From the NCBI GenBank assembly GCA_964649825.1, contig CAZYQW010000132.1, positions 1-54,491 on the forward strand: a DNA stretch of 54,491 bases. The letters run 5' to 3'. Of the stretch, positions 41,702 to 50,503 are shown in pieces; the first letter of the stretch is position 1, and every line of letters begins with the position of its first letter. Below the pieces are notes generated by a model. The model had not been told where the DNA came from. It did no database searches and saw only the letters and a program-made list of their open reading frames with translations. This DNA comes from CAZYQW01 sp964649825 (GTDB taxonomy: Bacteria; Planctomycetota; B15-G4; JADJEK01). The translations under genes were made by a program, and so were the position numbers.

Positions 41702-44700
41702 ATGTCTCGCACGACGACGCTCTCCGTCCTCGCGCTCGTGGGGTTCGTCGTCGTGGCGTTCCTCCTCCGCTCGAGCGGCGACCCGATCGAAGATCGAGAA
41801 CCGCACCGGGGTGCGTCGGACGCGGCGCACGAGGTGGCGGGCGCGCGGAGCGTCGTTCCGGCCGAGGAGCCGCGCGACGACCCCGCGGGCGGGCCGGTCC
41901 GCGCCGTCCCTTCGTGGTCGGGCCCGGTGCTCGTCGTCCGCGCCGGCGACGAGGCGCTCGTCGGGGCCGAGGTCGCGCTCCTTCCGTGGGGCGCGGCGAT
42001 CGAAGCCCGTGTCCGGTCGCCGATGGGAATCCCGTGGTCCGACGTCGGCGCCGCGGTCGAGCGCGGCGTCGCTGGCGAGCAGGGGCGGTTCGAGCTCGAC
42101 GCCGCACGGCTCCCCTTCTTCGTCGCCGCGCGCGCCCCGGGGCACCAGCCGGGCGGGCGCTTCATCGATGTCGGAACCACCGGGGAGGTCGTCATCGAGT
42201 GTCCGCCGGCCACGTCGGTGCGCGGTCGGGTCGTGCGAGCCGACGGCCGTCCGGTGGCCGGCGTCCACGTCCGCGGTCGAAACGGCATCTTCGGGGCGTG
42301 GCTCCTGGGCACGCGCGGGCTCGACGAGACGCGCATCACGGCGATGCTGTTCCGAGCCGACGGAGTCACGGACGCCGAGGGCCGTTTCGCCCTCGACGCG
42401 CTCGCGGACGGCCCGGCCGCCGTCGACGTCGTCGAACCGTCGCTCTCGGAGGAGGTCGGTGACGTGCCCGTCGCGCGCGATCGGGAGGTCGTCATCGTCG
42501 TGCACGAGGCCGCGATGGTGCGCGGCCGAGTGACCGACGCCGCGACCGGCGAACCGATCGCGGGTGCGCTGGTCACCACCTACTTCAAGAGGGCGAGCTA
42601 CGAGGAGAGCTGGGTCGGATGGAGCGCGACGGACGCCGGCGGGCGGTACGAGCTGCGCACCCGCGTCGCCGGCCAGGAGTTCGGGCTGCGCGTCCTGTCG
42701 GACGGCTGCGCGAGCTTCAATCGACGGATGACGCCGCTTGCGAACGGCGCGTCGCTCGAGCTCGACGTTGCGCTCGAACGGGGCGTCGCGATCGCGGGCG
42801 GCGTGACGGCGCCGAACGGCGAGCCGATCGCGGGGGCGATGGTGCAGGCGTGGGACTCGAAGACGGGAGACTGGCTCGCGCTCGAGACGACGGACGGCGC
42901 CGGTTCGTTCCGCCTGAGCGGCATGAAGCCCGAGGTCGAGTATCTGATCTCGATCGCGCATGCCGACTTCGAGCTCCTGAACGAGAGCCACGTCCGCGGT
43001 GGCACGGAGCGCGAGTTCGTCCTTCTGCCTCTCGCGAAGATCCGTGGTCGAGTCCGGGGCGACGTCGCGAGGTTCGTGAACGGTGAGGCACGCCTCTCGT
43101 TGGAGGATGACTCGGGACGGCGGGTGCGCTCCTTCCAGAGCCCGGTGGACGAAGAGACCGGCACGTTCGCGTTCGATCGCGTGACGAGCGGACGTCACAC
43201 GCTCGACGTCGTCGTCGACGACGCGCCGCCCGCCCGGCTCTCGGGGATCGACGTCGAGGCGGGTGACGAGCTCCTCGACGTCGTCGTCGACCTTCCCCCC
43301 GGCGTCGCGATTAGGGGGCAGGTCATCGACGCGGAGACGGGAGCGCCGATCGTCGGCGCGCGCGTCACCCTCGCGGATGTCTCCACCAATGGAAAAGTGA
43401 TCGGGCTCTCGAATCGAATGGCGTCGAGCGGCGGCGACGGCTCGTTCGTGTTCGGCCCGGCCGACCCGAAGAGTCGTTGGACGCTCGTGGTCGAGCAGGA
43501 TGGATATGCAGACGGGCGGTTCGATCACGTACCGGGCGACGAGGACGCGGTCGCGCGCGTCGAGCTGAAACGGGCGGCGCGGGTCGAGGTCGTCATCGAG
43601 ACCTCCAGCGTGCACGCGGATCGGAGCATCCAGGTCGACGTGACGAGCCCGCAACAGCGAGAATCCCGGACCACGGTGGCCGGCGTACCCGTGGTGCCCA
43701 TCCTGTTCGAAGGTCTGATACCGGAGCGGGCGTCCGTGATCGTCACGGTTTCCGCGCGCGACGGCCCCTCCCTCGGCCGTCAGGCGATCGAGCGAGCCGT
43801 CGTTCTCGAGCCCGGGAGGACGACCCGGGTGGAGTTCTCGCTCGTCGGGGGCGGCCGCGTCGAGGGCGTCCTCGAGGGCGCCGGAGCGCGCATCGCGGAG
43901 GTCGACTACATCGTGATCAGCTTCGCGAGCGAGGTCCGCGGCGAGGCATGGACCGCGTACGTCGCGCCCGACGGCACCTTCGAGTTCACCAGCCTCCCGG
44001 CCGGCCGTCGCGAGTTCGTCCTGCGAGAGCGCGACACCACGCGGAACCACTACGTCCGCGAGGTGGCGGACGTCGTGGAAGGGGGCGTCATCGATGTCCG
44101 GCTCGTGCTGCGTCCGGCCGGTTTCGCGGGGGCGGTACGCGACGCCAACCGCGCCGGAGTCCGCGGCGCGACGATCGAGTTCGAGCCGGTGGATGAAGCG
44201 GCTCCCGCGCGGCCCGCGATCGCGCGGACCGGCGAGGACGGCGAGTACGAGATCATCGGCCTCGCCGCGGGCCGCTACAGCGCGCTCGTGCGGGCGCCGG
44301 GGTTCGGCACGGACATCGTCTACACCGCGGTGAAGGAGACGGACCGGCCGACGCGGCTCGACCTGACGCTCGGCCTGGCCGCCAAGCTCGCGATCGACGT
44401 GACGGCCGGCGACGAGCCGCTGCCGGGAGCCTCGATCCTCGCGGAGATGGCGCGGGACTACGGCCTGATCTTCGGGCCGAACCTCACCGACGAGCACGGG
44501 CGGGCGATCGTCGCCGAGATTCCCGCCGACCGCTACACGGTGACCGTCGAGGCGCCGGGGATGTTCCCGCGACGAATCGAGACCGCGGTCGGGGCGGGGC
44601 GCGCGGCGGAGCACGCGATCGATCTCGTCCCGCGGGCCGATCTGACGGTCCGATCGCGGTCGGCCGGCGCCCGCGTGATCGACGTGACGGACGTGACGAC

Positions 44701-44896
44701 GGCCGAATCGCTTTCGATGTGGCTGTCGCGCGGGTGGGTCTCGACCAGCACGGGAGGAGTCGAGACCGACCCGGCCGGCGAGCTGCGGATCACGGGCTTG
44801 CCCGCGCGGACGCTCGGATTGGCGGTGAACGGCGGCGTCCCTCGCGCCGTCACGTTGGCCGCCGGCGTCGAGACCGTCGTCAACCTCGACGATTGA
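41702..44896 (+). CDS. Large membrane-anchored carboxypeptidase-regulatory-like repeat protein
   Basis: The 1064-residue protein has an N-terminal membrane anchor (TTLSVLALVGFVVVAFLL) and a low-complexity spacer. About eight to ten CarboxypepD_reg-like beta-sandwich modules follow, with the pattern VRGRV…G.PVAGV…TDAEGRFxLDxLA: SVRGRVVRADGRPVAGVHVR, MVRGRVTDAATGEPIAGALV, IAGGVTAPNGEPIAGAMVQA, IRGQVIDAETGAPIVGARVT, FAGAVRDANRAGVRGATIEF. The modules are structural, not catalytic. With a single anchor it should project into the periplasm or outward. It follows the sigma-like operon closely. Its last 17 bases overlap the 3' end of the convergent btuD gene. A related broken protein lies at 19001-20897. 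Confidence 0.88.
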   Translation: MSRTTTLSVLALVGFVVVAFLLRSSGDPIEDREPHRGASDAAHEVAGARSVVPAEEPRDDPAGGPVRAVPSWSGPVLVVRAGDEALVGAEVALLPWGAAIEARVRSPMGIPWSDVGAAVERGVAGEQGRFELDAARLPFFVAARAPGHQPGGRFIDVGTTGEVVIECPPATSVRGRVVRADGRPVAGVHVRGRNGIFGAWLLGTRGLDETRITAMLFRADGVTDAEGRFALDALADGPAAVDVVEPSLSEEVGDVPVARDREVVIVVHEAAMVRGRVTDAATGEPIAGALVTTYFKRASYEESWVGWSATDAGGRYELRTRVAGQEFGLRVLSDGCASFNRRMTPLANGASLELDVALERGVAIAGGVTAPNGEPIAGAMVQAWDSKTGDWLALETTDGAGSFRLSGMKPEVEYLISIAHADFELLNESHVRGGTEREFVLLPLAKIRGRVRGDVARFVNGEARLSLEDDSGRRVRSFQSPVDEETGTFAFDRVTSGRHTLDVVVDDAPPARLSGIDVEAGDELLDVVVDLPPGVAIRGQVIDAETGAPIVGARVTLADVSTNGKVIGLSNRMASSGGDGSFVFGPADPKSRWTLVVEQDGYADGRFDHVPGDEDAVARVELKRAARVEVVIETSSVHADRSIQVDVTSPQQRESRTTVAGVPVVPILFEGLIPERASVIVTVSARDGPSLGRQAIERAVVLEPGRTTRVEFSLVGGGRVEGVLEGAGARIAEVDYIVISFASEVRGEAWTAYVAPDGTFEFTSLPAGRREFVLRERDTTRNHYVREVADVVEGGVIDVRLVLRPAGFAGAVRDANRAGVRGATIEFEPVDEAAPARPAIARTGEDGEYEIIGLAAGRYSALVRAPGFGTDIVYTAVKETDRPTRLDLTLGLAAKLAIDVTAGDEPLPGASILAEMARDYGLIFGPNLTDEHGRAIVAEIPADRYTVTVEAPGMFPRRIETAVGAGRAAEHAIDLVPRADLTVRSRSAGARVIDVTDVTTAESLSMWLSRGWVSTSTGGVETDPAGELRITGLPARTLGLAVNGGVPRAVTLAAGVETVVNLDD

Positions 44897-45716
44897 TCGA
44901 GGCAGTCGAGGAGTCGGCGAGCCGCGGGCGGACGAACGGCACCCCGGACCGCGTCCGCTCGACCTCGACGGGGACTCCGTACGTCGCGGTGAGCCGTTCC
45001 CCGGTGAGGACGTCGGAGGGCCGACCGTCCGCGAGGACGGTGCCGTTCGCGAGCAGCACGGCGCGATCGCAGTATCCGGCCGCGAGGTTGACGTCGTGGG
45101 TGACGAGCAGCACCGCGAGCTTCCTCTCGACGGTGAGGCGCCGGAGCAGGTCGAAGACCGAGACCGCGTGCTTGAGGTCGAGGTGCGCGGTCGGCTCGTC
45201 GGCCACGAGGAGCGGGGAGCCCTGCGCGAGCGCGCGCGCGATGATCACGCGCTGGCGTTCGCCGCCGGACAGCTCGGCGAGGTCGCGCGACGCGAACTCG
45301 AGCGCGTCGACGGCGGCGAGCGCCTCCGATGCCGCCGCCAGGTCCTCCTTCCCCTCGAACGCGAACGGGCGCAGCCACGGCGCGCGACCCATGAGAACCG
45401 TCTCGAGCACGGTGAACGAGAAGATCGGCACGCCCTCCTGCGGCACCACGGCGACGGCGCGCGCGAGGTCGCGGCGCGACACGCGCTCGATCGGCGCGCC
45501 GTTCACCAGGACGCGCCCGCGGGCGGGGAGGATCACCCGAGCGGCGCCGCGCACGAGGGTCGTCTTGCCGCTGCCGTTCTTGCCCAGCACGGCGACGAGC
45601 TCGCCGCGGCCGACCGAGAACGTCACGTCGCGAAGCACATCGCGCGAGGCATAGGAGAACGCGGCGCCTTCGAAGGACAGGGGGGCGGCATTCATCGGCT
45701 CGACCTCGATCTCCAT
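44880..45716 (-). CDS. btuD: Cobalamin ABC transporter ATP-binding protein
   Basis: The 278-residue ATPase of the FecCD/BtuD class has Walker A VLGKNGSGKTTLVRG, Q-loop in AVVPQEGVPIFSFTVLETVL, signature ELSGGERQRVIIARAL, Walker B LLVADEPTAHLDLKH, and switch His in LLVTHDVNLAAGYC. The pattern VLETVLMGRAPWL is typical of cobalamin and iron-siderophore importers. The substrate is assigned from the operon: a cobalamin riboswitch precedes btuF. It is the last gene of the unit, starting one base after the btuC stop. The 3' end overlaps the convergent repeat protein by 17 bases. Confidence 0.9.
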   Translation of the reverse strand: MEIEVEPMNAAPLSFEGAAFSYASRDVLRDVTFSVGRGELVAVLGKNGSGKTTLVRGAARVILPARGRVLVNGAPIERVSRRDLARAVAVVPQEGVPIFSFTVLETVLMGRAPWLRPFAFEGKEDLAAASEALAAVDALEFASRDLAELSGGERQRVIIARALAQGSPLLVADEPTAHLDLKHAVSVFDLLRRLTVERKLAVLLVTHDVNLAAGYCDRAVLLANGTVLADGRPSDVLTGERLTATYGVPVEVERTRSGVPFVRPRLADSSTASINRRG

Positions 45717-45717
45717 C

Positions 45718-46698
45718 TCATCCCGTGTCGCGGTCGCGGCGTTGGGCGAGGAGCAGGATGAACGCGGGCGCGCCGATCACCGCGGTCAGCACTCCGACCG
45801 GGATCTCGCGCGGGGCGAACGCGGAGCGGGCCGCGGTGTCCGCCAGGACGAGGAACGCCGCGCCCGCGAGGAACGCGGCAGGAAGGAGGACGCGATGGTC
45901 GGGGCCGAGCACGAACCGCACGGCGTGGGGGACGAACAGGCCGACGAAGCCGATCGGTCCCGACACGGCGACGGCGGTTCCAGTCAGCAGGGACGCCGCG
46001 ATGAACGTGCGGCGGCGAACCGCCTCCACGTCCACGCCGAGCTGGCTCGCGGTCTCGTCGCCGATCGAGAGCAGGTTCAGGTGGTGTGCGTCCCGCAGCA
46101 GGAACGCGAGCCCGACCGCGACCAGGCCGGCCGTAACGGGAAGCGGCACGCTCGAGGCGCGGATCCCGCCGAGCGTCCATTGCACGATGCGGGCGGTCTG
46201 GGTCGGGTCGGCGAGGTAGTTCAGGACCGACATCGCGGCGAGGAAGAACGAGTTCGCCACGACGCCCGCCAAGAGGAGGTCATGGGCGCGGACGCGATGG
46301 TTGCGCGACGCCGCGAGGTGGATCACGAAGATCGCGCACAAACACCCCGCGAACGAGAAGACCGGCAACGTCGGTACGCTCGGCAGCAGCGCGGGAAGCT
46401 CGAGCAGGATGGCGATGACCGCGCCGAGCGATCCGCCGCCCGATACGCCGAGGATGTACGGCGACGCGAGCGGGTTCCGCAGCAGCGCCTGGAACGCGGC
46501 GCCGCAGACGGCCAGCGATCCACCCACGAGCGCGGCGACGTAGGTGCGCGGCAAGCGCAGCACGTTGACGACGAACTCGTCGGCGTCGATCCCGCTGGCC
46601 GGGCCCGACGCGGCCGACACGAGGATCGCGACCAGCACCGCGAGCGAAAGGAGGATCAGCGCCGCGAAGAGCCGCCTCGGAGTCGCGCGCGGCCTCAT
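45718..46698 (-). CDS. btuC: Cobalamin ABC transporter permease (FecCD family)
   Basis: The 326-residue permease has about ten hydrophobic helices (LFAALILLSLAVLVAILVSA, TYVAALVGGSLAVCGAAFQA, SFAGCLCAIFVIHLAASRN, IGFVGLFVPHAVRFVLGPDH, VLTAVIGAPAFILLLAQRRD). The LLRNPLASPYILGVSGGGSL and GPIGFVGLFVPH motifs are diagnostic of FecCD/BtuC permeases. The ATG at 46698 overlaps the btuF stop as ATGA. The long open frame continuing upstream is antisense or alternative-frame over btuF. The gene lies between the binding protein and the ATPase, all coupled. Confidence 0.92.
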   Translation of the reverse strand: MRPRATPRRLFAALILLSLAVLVAILVSAASGPASGIDADEFVVNVLRLPRTYVAALVGGSLAVCGAAFQALLRNPLASPYILGVSGGGSLGAVIAILLELPALLPSVPTLPVFSFAGCLCAIFVIHLAASRNHRVRAHDLLLAGVVANSFFLAAMSVLNYLADPTQTARIVQWTLGGIRASSVPLPVTAGLVAVGLAFLLRDAHHLNLLSIGDETASQLGVDVEAVRRRTFIAASLLTGTAVAVSGPIGFVGLFVPHAVRFVLGPDHRVLLPAAFLAGAAFLVLADTAARSAFAPREIPVGVLTAVIGAPAFILLLAQRRDRDTG

Positions 46699-47603
46699 CG
46701 GTTCGGCTCGCCGGAGGGCGGCGCGATCGATGCCTCCAGCGTCGAGAGCGCCTCCGCCAGACCCGGGCCCGGACGGACCGCCGCGTCGTCGATGAGGCGG
46801 CGCACGCGTCCGTCGCGGACCGCCGGCATCGGCGCGAACCGCGACCAGTACGCCTCCGGATCCTCCGCGGGGTTCTCTGTCGCAGCGTCGACGAGCGCGT
46901 CGGGAGCAAGGGCGAGGAGCGCCTCGGCCGAGATGTTCGGCCACGGATCCGCGATCCCGCCGGCGGCGTTCTCGTAGCCGAGCACCTCGAGGAGCTCGTC
47001 GATGTACGAACCTTTGCCGGCCACGAAGTACGGGTCGCGCTGCACCACGACGAGGACGCGGGTCGGCTCCCGGTTCGCGTTGCGGGCTCGCGTCTCTGCA
47101 ACGTGCCGCTCGAGCGACGCGCGCAGCTCGCTCGCCTCGGCGTCGCGGCCGACCGCGGCGCCGATCGTGGTGACCGCGGCCAAGAGGTCCGACAGCGTGT
47201 CCGTCGGTACGAGCAGGAGTTCGACGCGCCCCTGCAGCGGCGCCATCGCCTCGGCGGTGGCGATCGAGTTCATCACGATCAGGTCCGGCTTGAGCACGGC
47301 GATCGACTCGAGCGAGAACTGCCGCATGTCACCGACGCGCGGCCGCGTGAGCGCCTCGGGAGGACGGTCGCACATCGACGTGACGCCGATGACCTGTGCT
47401 TCCGCGCCGAGAGCGAAGAGGAGCTCGGTGTGGGAGGGCGCGAGCGACACGACGCGCGTCGCGACCCGCCCCGACCACGTCCGACTCAGGTCCGTGCGGT
47501 CGCCGCACGACGAGACGGAGAGCAAAGCGAGGACGAGCACGGCCCGAACGACGTCCGGACCGGACGACCGACGTCGACTCACCAATTCGTGGAAACGCGT
47601 CAC
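46695..47603 (-). CDS. btuF: Cobalamin-binding lipoprotein of ABC transporter
   Basis: The 302-residue substrate-binding protein has a lipoprotein signal (VLVLALLSVSSCG, Cys near residue 33). The mature domain is of the BtuF/FecB type: VVSLAPSHTELLFALGAEAQ, VIGVTSMCDRPPEALTRPRV, LESIAVLKPDLIVMNS, YIDELLEVLGYENAAGG, and SAEALLALAPDALVDAAT. A GTG start at 47603 follows a purine-rich stretch and is 35 bases downstream of the cobalamin aptamer, close enough for translational control. It delivers cobalamin to BtuCD in the inner membrane. A TonB-dependent outer-membrane receptor is not in this window. Confidence 0.9.
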   Translation of the reverse strand: MTRFHELVSRRRSSGPDVVRAVLVLALLSVSSCGDRTDLSRTWSGRVATRVVSLAPSHTELLFALGAEAQVIGVTSMCDRPPEALTRPRVGDMRQFSLESIAVLKPDLIVMNSIATAEAMAPLQGRVELLLVPTDTLSDLLAAVTTIGAAVGRDAEASELRASLERHVAETRARNANREPTRVLVVVQRDPYFVAGKGSYIDELLEVLGYENAAGGIADPWPNISAEALLALAPDALVDAATENPAEDPEAYWSRFAPMPAVRDGRVRRLIDDAAVRPGPGLAEALSTLEASIAPPSGEPNR

Positions 47604-47638
47604 TCTCTCGAGCCCCGGAGATCGTGTGTCGAAGCTCC

Positions 47639-47788
47639 GCAGGCCGGTCTTCTGGCTTCCGGGTCATCCTCGGGTCGTCGCCTTCCCGACCCATCATGTC
47701 GATAGGTCAGTGACATCTCTGACGACCGTCGTTCTCCGGTTACAGCGGCGGGTCCGCGGGGGAGTCGCACCCCCTTCCCGTTACCTGC
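47639..47788 (-). ncRNA. Cobalamin riboswitch
   Basis: Read on the minus strand, the conserved cobalamin-aptamer blocks occur in order. First is AACGGGAAG, then GGTGCGACTCCCCCGCGGAC and CCGCCGCTGTAACCGG. Next come GTCACTG and GGGTCGGGAAGGCG, and finally GGATGACCCGGAAGCCAGAAG with GACCGGCC. A closing stem GCAGG/CCTGC joins the ends. It directly precedes btuF, supporting repression of uptake when cobalamin is plentiful. Confidence 0.93.
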
Positions 47789-47890
47789 AGAGCGGCGTCC
47801 AAACGACGCTAGCGGAACCACGCTACGTCACGTCGGTATCGAAGTCAACGAGCCCTGCGACCGGACGCGGTTCCCGGCCGGCCCCCCGCG

Positions 47891-49048
47891 CTACGGAATC
47901 AGGTCGGTGACCGGCACCGTGACGATCACGGCGCCGACCGGACGATCGAGCGTGAAGTTCACCTTGGATCGGGACGTCAGATCGCTGAAGGAGACGAACT
48001 GGCTCTCGGAGACGCGCTGCCCGTTGATCGCGATCACTTGATCCCCGGGACGGATCCCGACGTTCTCGGCCGGAGAGCCGGGGAGCACGACCGAGACCTC
48101 CCAGCGATCGGCGTTCGGCGTGAAGAACGCCCCCGTGCCCCGCACCGCGTCGAACCGGATCGGCCGTTCGTCGGAACGCGTGAAGCGGATGCATTGCTGC
48201 CGTTGATCGAAGCTGACCGCGAAATGACGAAGCACCTGAGTGCCGAACCGTTGGCTGTCGTTCTCGAACGTCGCGATCGGCTCCGGGATGCGGATCGACC
48301 CGAGGTGCGCGTCGTCGGCGAGCCGGCCGATCGGCTTCAACGCGATCAGGCCCGAGACGGAGCCGCTCATGCTGGCCGCCTTCGGCCCCTGGCTGAAGCG
48401 CAGGTCCTTGCCGTCGCCGGTCAAGTCGAACGCGCCGCCGCTCCCCGAGTCGATCATGAACCGATGCTCGCGCTCGCCGAAGCGCAGGTCGATCTGCGGG
48501 GTGTTGTCGCCGAAGAGCGGCAGCAGCGGACCGTCCGCGGACGGGACGAGCGGAGTGGCCGAGAGCTCGATCCGCCGCCCCGGGTAGTCGATCGTCAGCA
48601 CGCAATCGCGGAACAGCGGATAGCCGAGGATGCCGTCCAGGCGACGTCCCATCATGTCCGACACCGGGTCCAGATCGATCACGACCGCGCCGAGGTCGAC
48701 GAACGCGCAGCCGTCGATCTCGAGCTTGTCGATGTTCAAGAGCAAGTGCGAGTCGGTCACGGTGCCGTGGGCACCGCGAACCGAAACGGTGCCGCCGTGC
48801 CTTCGCGGCGGCAGGCGGCTCGCCACCCGCGTGCTGATCGCGGTGGCGGTGGCGCCGGTGTCGACGAGGAATCGGTAGGGCCCTCGTCCCTCGACGAGCA
48901 CGTCGACGAACGCGTACTCGTCGAGCCACGTCGACGGCAGCTCGACCCGGTCGGCGGCGAGGACGGTTCGCTCGGGGGGAGCCTGCGGATCGCGCGGCGT
49001 GACGCACGACGCGAACGAGAGCGCGACGAGAAGCGCGAGTCGATGCAT
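47891..49048 (-). CDS. Retropepsin-like aspartyl protease with PDZ domain, lipoprotein
   Basis: The 385-residue protein has a lipoprotein signal (MHRLALLVALSFASCVTP, Cys at 15). Two aspartyl-protease half-domains follow, each with its own active-site loop: YRFLVDTGATATAISTRVAS with Asp near 63, and HRFMIDSGSGGAFDLTG with Asp near 195. Flanking hydrophobic patterns (LDGILGYPLFRDCVLTIDYP, VLRHFAVSFDQRQQC) support the fold. The C-terminal 70 residues form a PDZ domain (VVLPGSPAENVGIRPGDQVI, AINGQRVSE). This single-chain double-DTG protein with PDZ is known from several bacterial phyla. Substrate and role are unknown, and surface or periplasmic proteolysis is inferred. Confidence 0.85.
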   Translation of the reverse strand: MHRLALLVALSFASCVTPRDPQAPPERTVLAADRVELPSTWLDEYAFVDVLVEGRGPYRFLVDTGATATAISTRVASRLPPRRHGGTVSVRGAHGTVTDSHLLLNIDKLEIDGCAFVDLGAVVIDLDPVSDMMGRRLDGILGYPLFRDCVLTIDYPGRRIELSATPLVPSADGPLLPLFGDNTPQIDLRFGEREHRFMIDSGSGGAFDLTGDGKDLRFSQGPKAASMSGSVSGLIALKPIGRLADDAHLGSIRIPEPIATFENDSQRFGTQVLRHFAVSFDQRQQCIRFTRSDERPIRFDAVRGTGAFFTPNADRWEVSVVLPGSPAENVGIRPGDQVIAINGQRVSESQFVSFSDLTSRSKVNFTLDRPVGAVIVTVPVTDLIP

Positions 49049-49069
49049 TCGGTGGGCCGCTTGCTGGGA

Positions 49070-49855
49070 TCAGTCGAGGGAGAGGGGACGAATCCAGACG
49101 TTTCTATACCGGACCGGGTTGCCGTGGTCCTGCAGGCGGAGCGGCGCGCGCGGACCGTGGGGACGGTAGGTCGCGACCTTCTTGTAGACGGTCGTCCCGA
49201 GGAACTCGCGATCGTGGTGGACGACGACACCGTTGTGGAGCACCGTGGCTCGAGCCTTCTCGATCAGCTCGTCGCTCTCGAACCGCGGCGCCCGGAAGAT
49301 GACGTCATAGGTCTGCCACTCACCCGGTCCGCGGCACGCGTTCACCAGCGGCGGAGCCTGTCCGTAGAGCGCGGCCGCCTGGCCATCCGCGTAGGTGCGG
49401 TTGTCGAACGAATCGAGCACCTGCACCTCGTAGCGTCCCATGAAGAAGACCCCGCTGTTGCCGCGCCCCTGCGAGGCGTCGGTCGGCTCGGTCGGGGTCG
49501 CCCACTCGAGGTGGAGCTGGCAGTCGCCGAACTCCTCGATCGTCGCGATGTCGCCCGTGCCGTTCACTTCCATCGCGTCGTCGACGAGCCGCCACTTCGC
49601 CGCGTCGCCGTCCGCCCCGCGCCATCGCGAGAGGTCGGACCCGTCGAACAGGACGATCGCGTCGGACGGCGGCGCCCCTGCCTCGGCGGCCGGTGCGATG
49701 ACCGGCGGATTCGGGCGGCGTCCGTCGTGAACCCGCCACTGGCCGTCCGGGAGGAACGGCGTGTCGTCGAAACCGACGTCCTGCCACGCGGCGACGGCGC
49801 CGGCCGCGACGACCGTCGACGGGAGCAGCCAGGCGAACGTTCGTGAACCGCGCAT
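49070..49855 (-). CDS. Secreted DUF1080 protein
   Basis: The 261-residue protein has an N-terminal hydrophobic leader (FAWLLPSTVVAAGAVAAW). One DUF1080 domain covers residues about 60-258 (AIVLFDGSDLSRWRGADGDA, FGDCQLHLEWATPTEP, RGNSGVFFMGRYEVQVLDSF, and TVLHNGVVVHHDREFLG). The order GNSGVFFxGxYEVQVLDS and HGxPVRYRNxWxR is diagnostic. These domains are implicated in cleavage or binding of oxidised glycosides. Its start lies six bases upstream of nothing on the same strand, and the SRPBCC gene stop is only six bases away, so the two are probably one unit. A second DUF1080 protein with a tandem domain lies at 34415-35749. Confidence 0.9.
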   Translation of the reverse strand: MRGSRTFAWLLPSTVVAAGAVAAWQDVGFDDTPFLPDGQWRVHDGRRPNPPVIAPAAEAGAPPSDAIVLFDGSDLSRWRGADGDAAKWRLVDDAMEVNGTGDIATIEEFGDCQLHLEWATPTEPTDASQGRGNSGVFFMGRYEVQVLDSFDNRTYADGQAAALYGQAPPLVNACRGPGEWQTYDVIFRAPRFESDELIEKARATVLHNGVVVHHDREFLGTTVYKKVATYRPHGPRAPLRLQDHGNPVRYRNVWIRPLSLD

Positions 49856-49861
49856 GCGCGA

Positions 49862-50368
49862 CTACCCCTCGACCTGGCTCTTCAGCTTGTTCAACCCGTC
49901 GTCGAACATCTTCTCGATGCTGCCGGCCGCCATCAGCTTCACCCACCCGCCGATGACGGGGACGTCGAAGTCGCCGGACATCGACCACGTCACTTCCGTG
50001 CCACCGTCCACCTTCTTGTAGTTCAGCTCGCCCTTCAGCGGCATGTCGCTGAGCGTCATGTCGTACGCGACCCCCGTCTGCGGATCGCTGCGCGTGAAGG
50101 TCAGCTCGCCGGGGCCGTCCTTGCTCGTCCACGACTGGCTCGCGCCGACGCCGGTCGTCTTCTCGCCGTACGTCGTCTCGATCGTCGGATCCATGTCGTG
50201 CCAAGGACCCCAGGAGGGCCACTTCTCCAGGTCCCCGACGTACTCGTGCACCTTGGCCGGCTCCGCGTCGATCTTGACGGTGCGCGCGAGCGCGCACTCG
50301 GTCGGAAGCAGCAGGCCGACGACCAGGACGACGGCGATGACGGCGACGATACCGATGAGGACCTTCAT
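49862..50368 (-). CDS. Membrane-anchored SRPBCC (START/Bet v1-like) protein
   Basis: The 168-residue protein has one N-terminal transmembrane helix (MKVLIGIVAVIAVVLVVGLL) followed by an SRPBCC fold (VKIDAEPAKVHEYVGDLEKW, PSWGPWHDMDPTIETTY, GELTFTRSDPQTGVAYDMTL, GTEVTWSMSGDFDVPVIGGW). The pattern DLEKWPSWGPWHDMDP is typical of polyketide-cyclase/START-like membrane proteins that bind hydrophobic ligands. Start 50368 is preferred because the longer in-frame extension lacks a leader. The upstream gap carries four GANTC sites between 50383 and 50440. It is probably co-transcribed with the DUF1080 gene. Function unknown. Confidence 0.82.
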   Translation of the reverse strand: MKVLIGIVAVIAVVLVVGLLLPTECALARTVKIDAEPAKVHEYVGDLEKWPSWGPWHDMDPTIETTYGEKTTGVGASQSWTSKDGPGELTFTRSDPQTGVAYDMTLSDMPLKGELNYKKVDGGTEVTWSMSGDFDVPVIGGWVKLMAAGSIEKMFDDGLNKLKSQVEG

Positions 50369-50503
50369 GGCGACGTGACCTCGACTCAGCGATGACTTCG
50401 GACGACTCGGATTCGAGCCAACGGGTAGAACGGGCGATTCTACGTCGGCTCCGCGGTACGTGCCACGGGGCGTCGAACCGGATCCCACCCGATCCGCCTC
50501 GCG

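Noticed and set aside
41039..44614. A 1191-codon minus-strand open frame
   Set aside because: It is the antisense shadow of the carboxypeptidase-regulatory-like gene, rich in Arg, Asp and His without any domain.
47604..47638. A second regulatory RNA between the aptamer and btuF
   Set aside because: The stretch is short and is best explained as the expression platform and ribosome-binding region of the cobalamin riboswitch.
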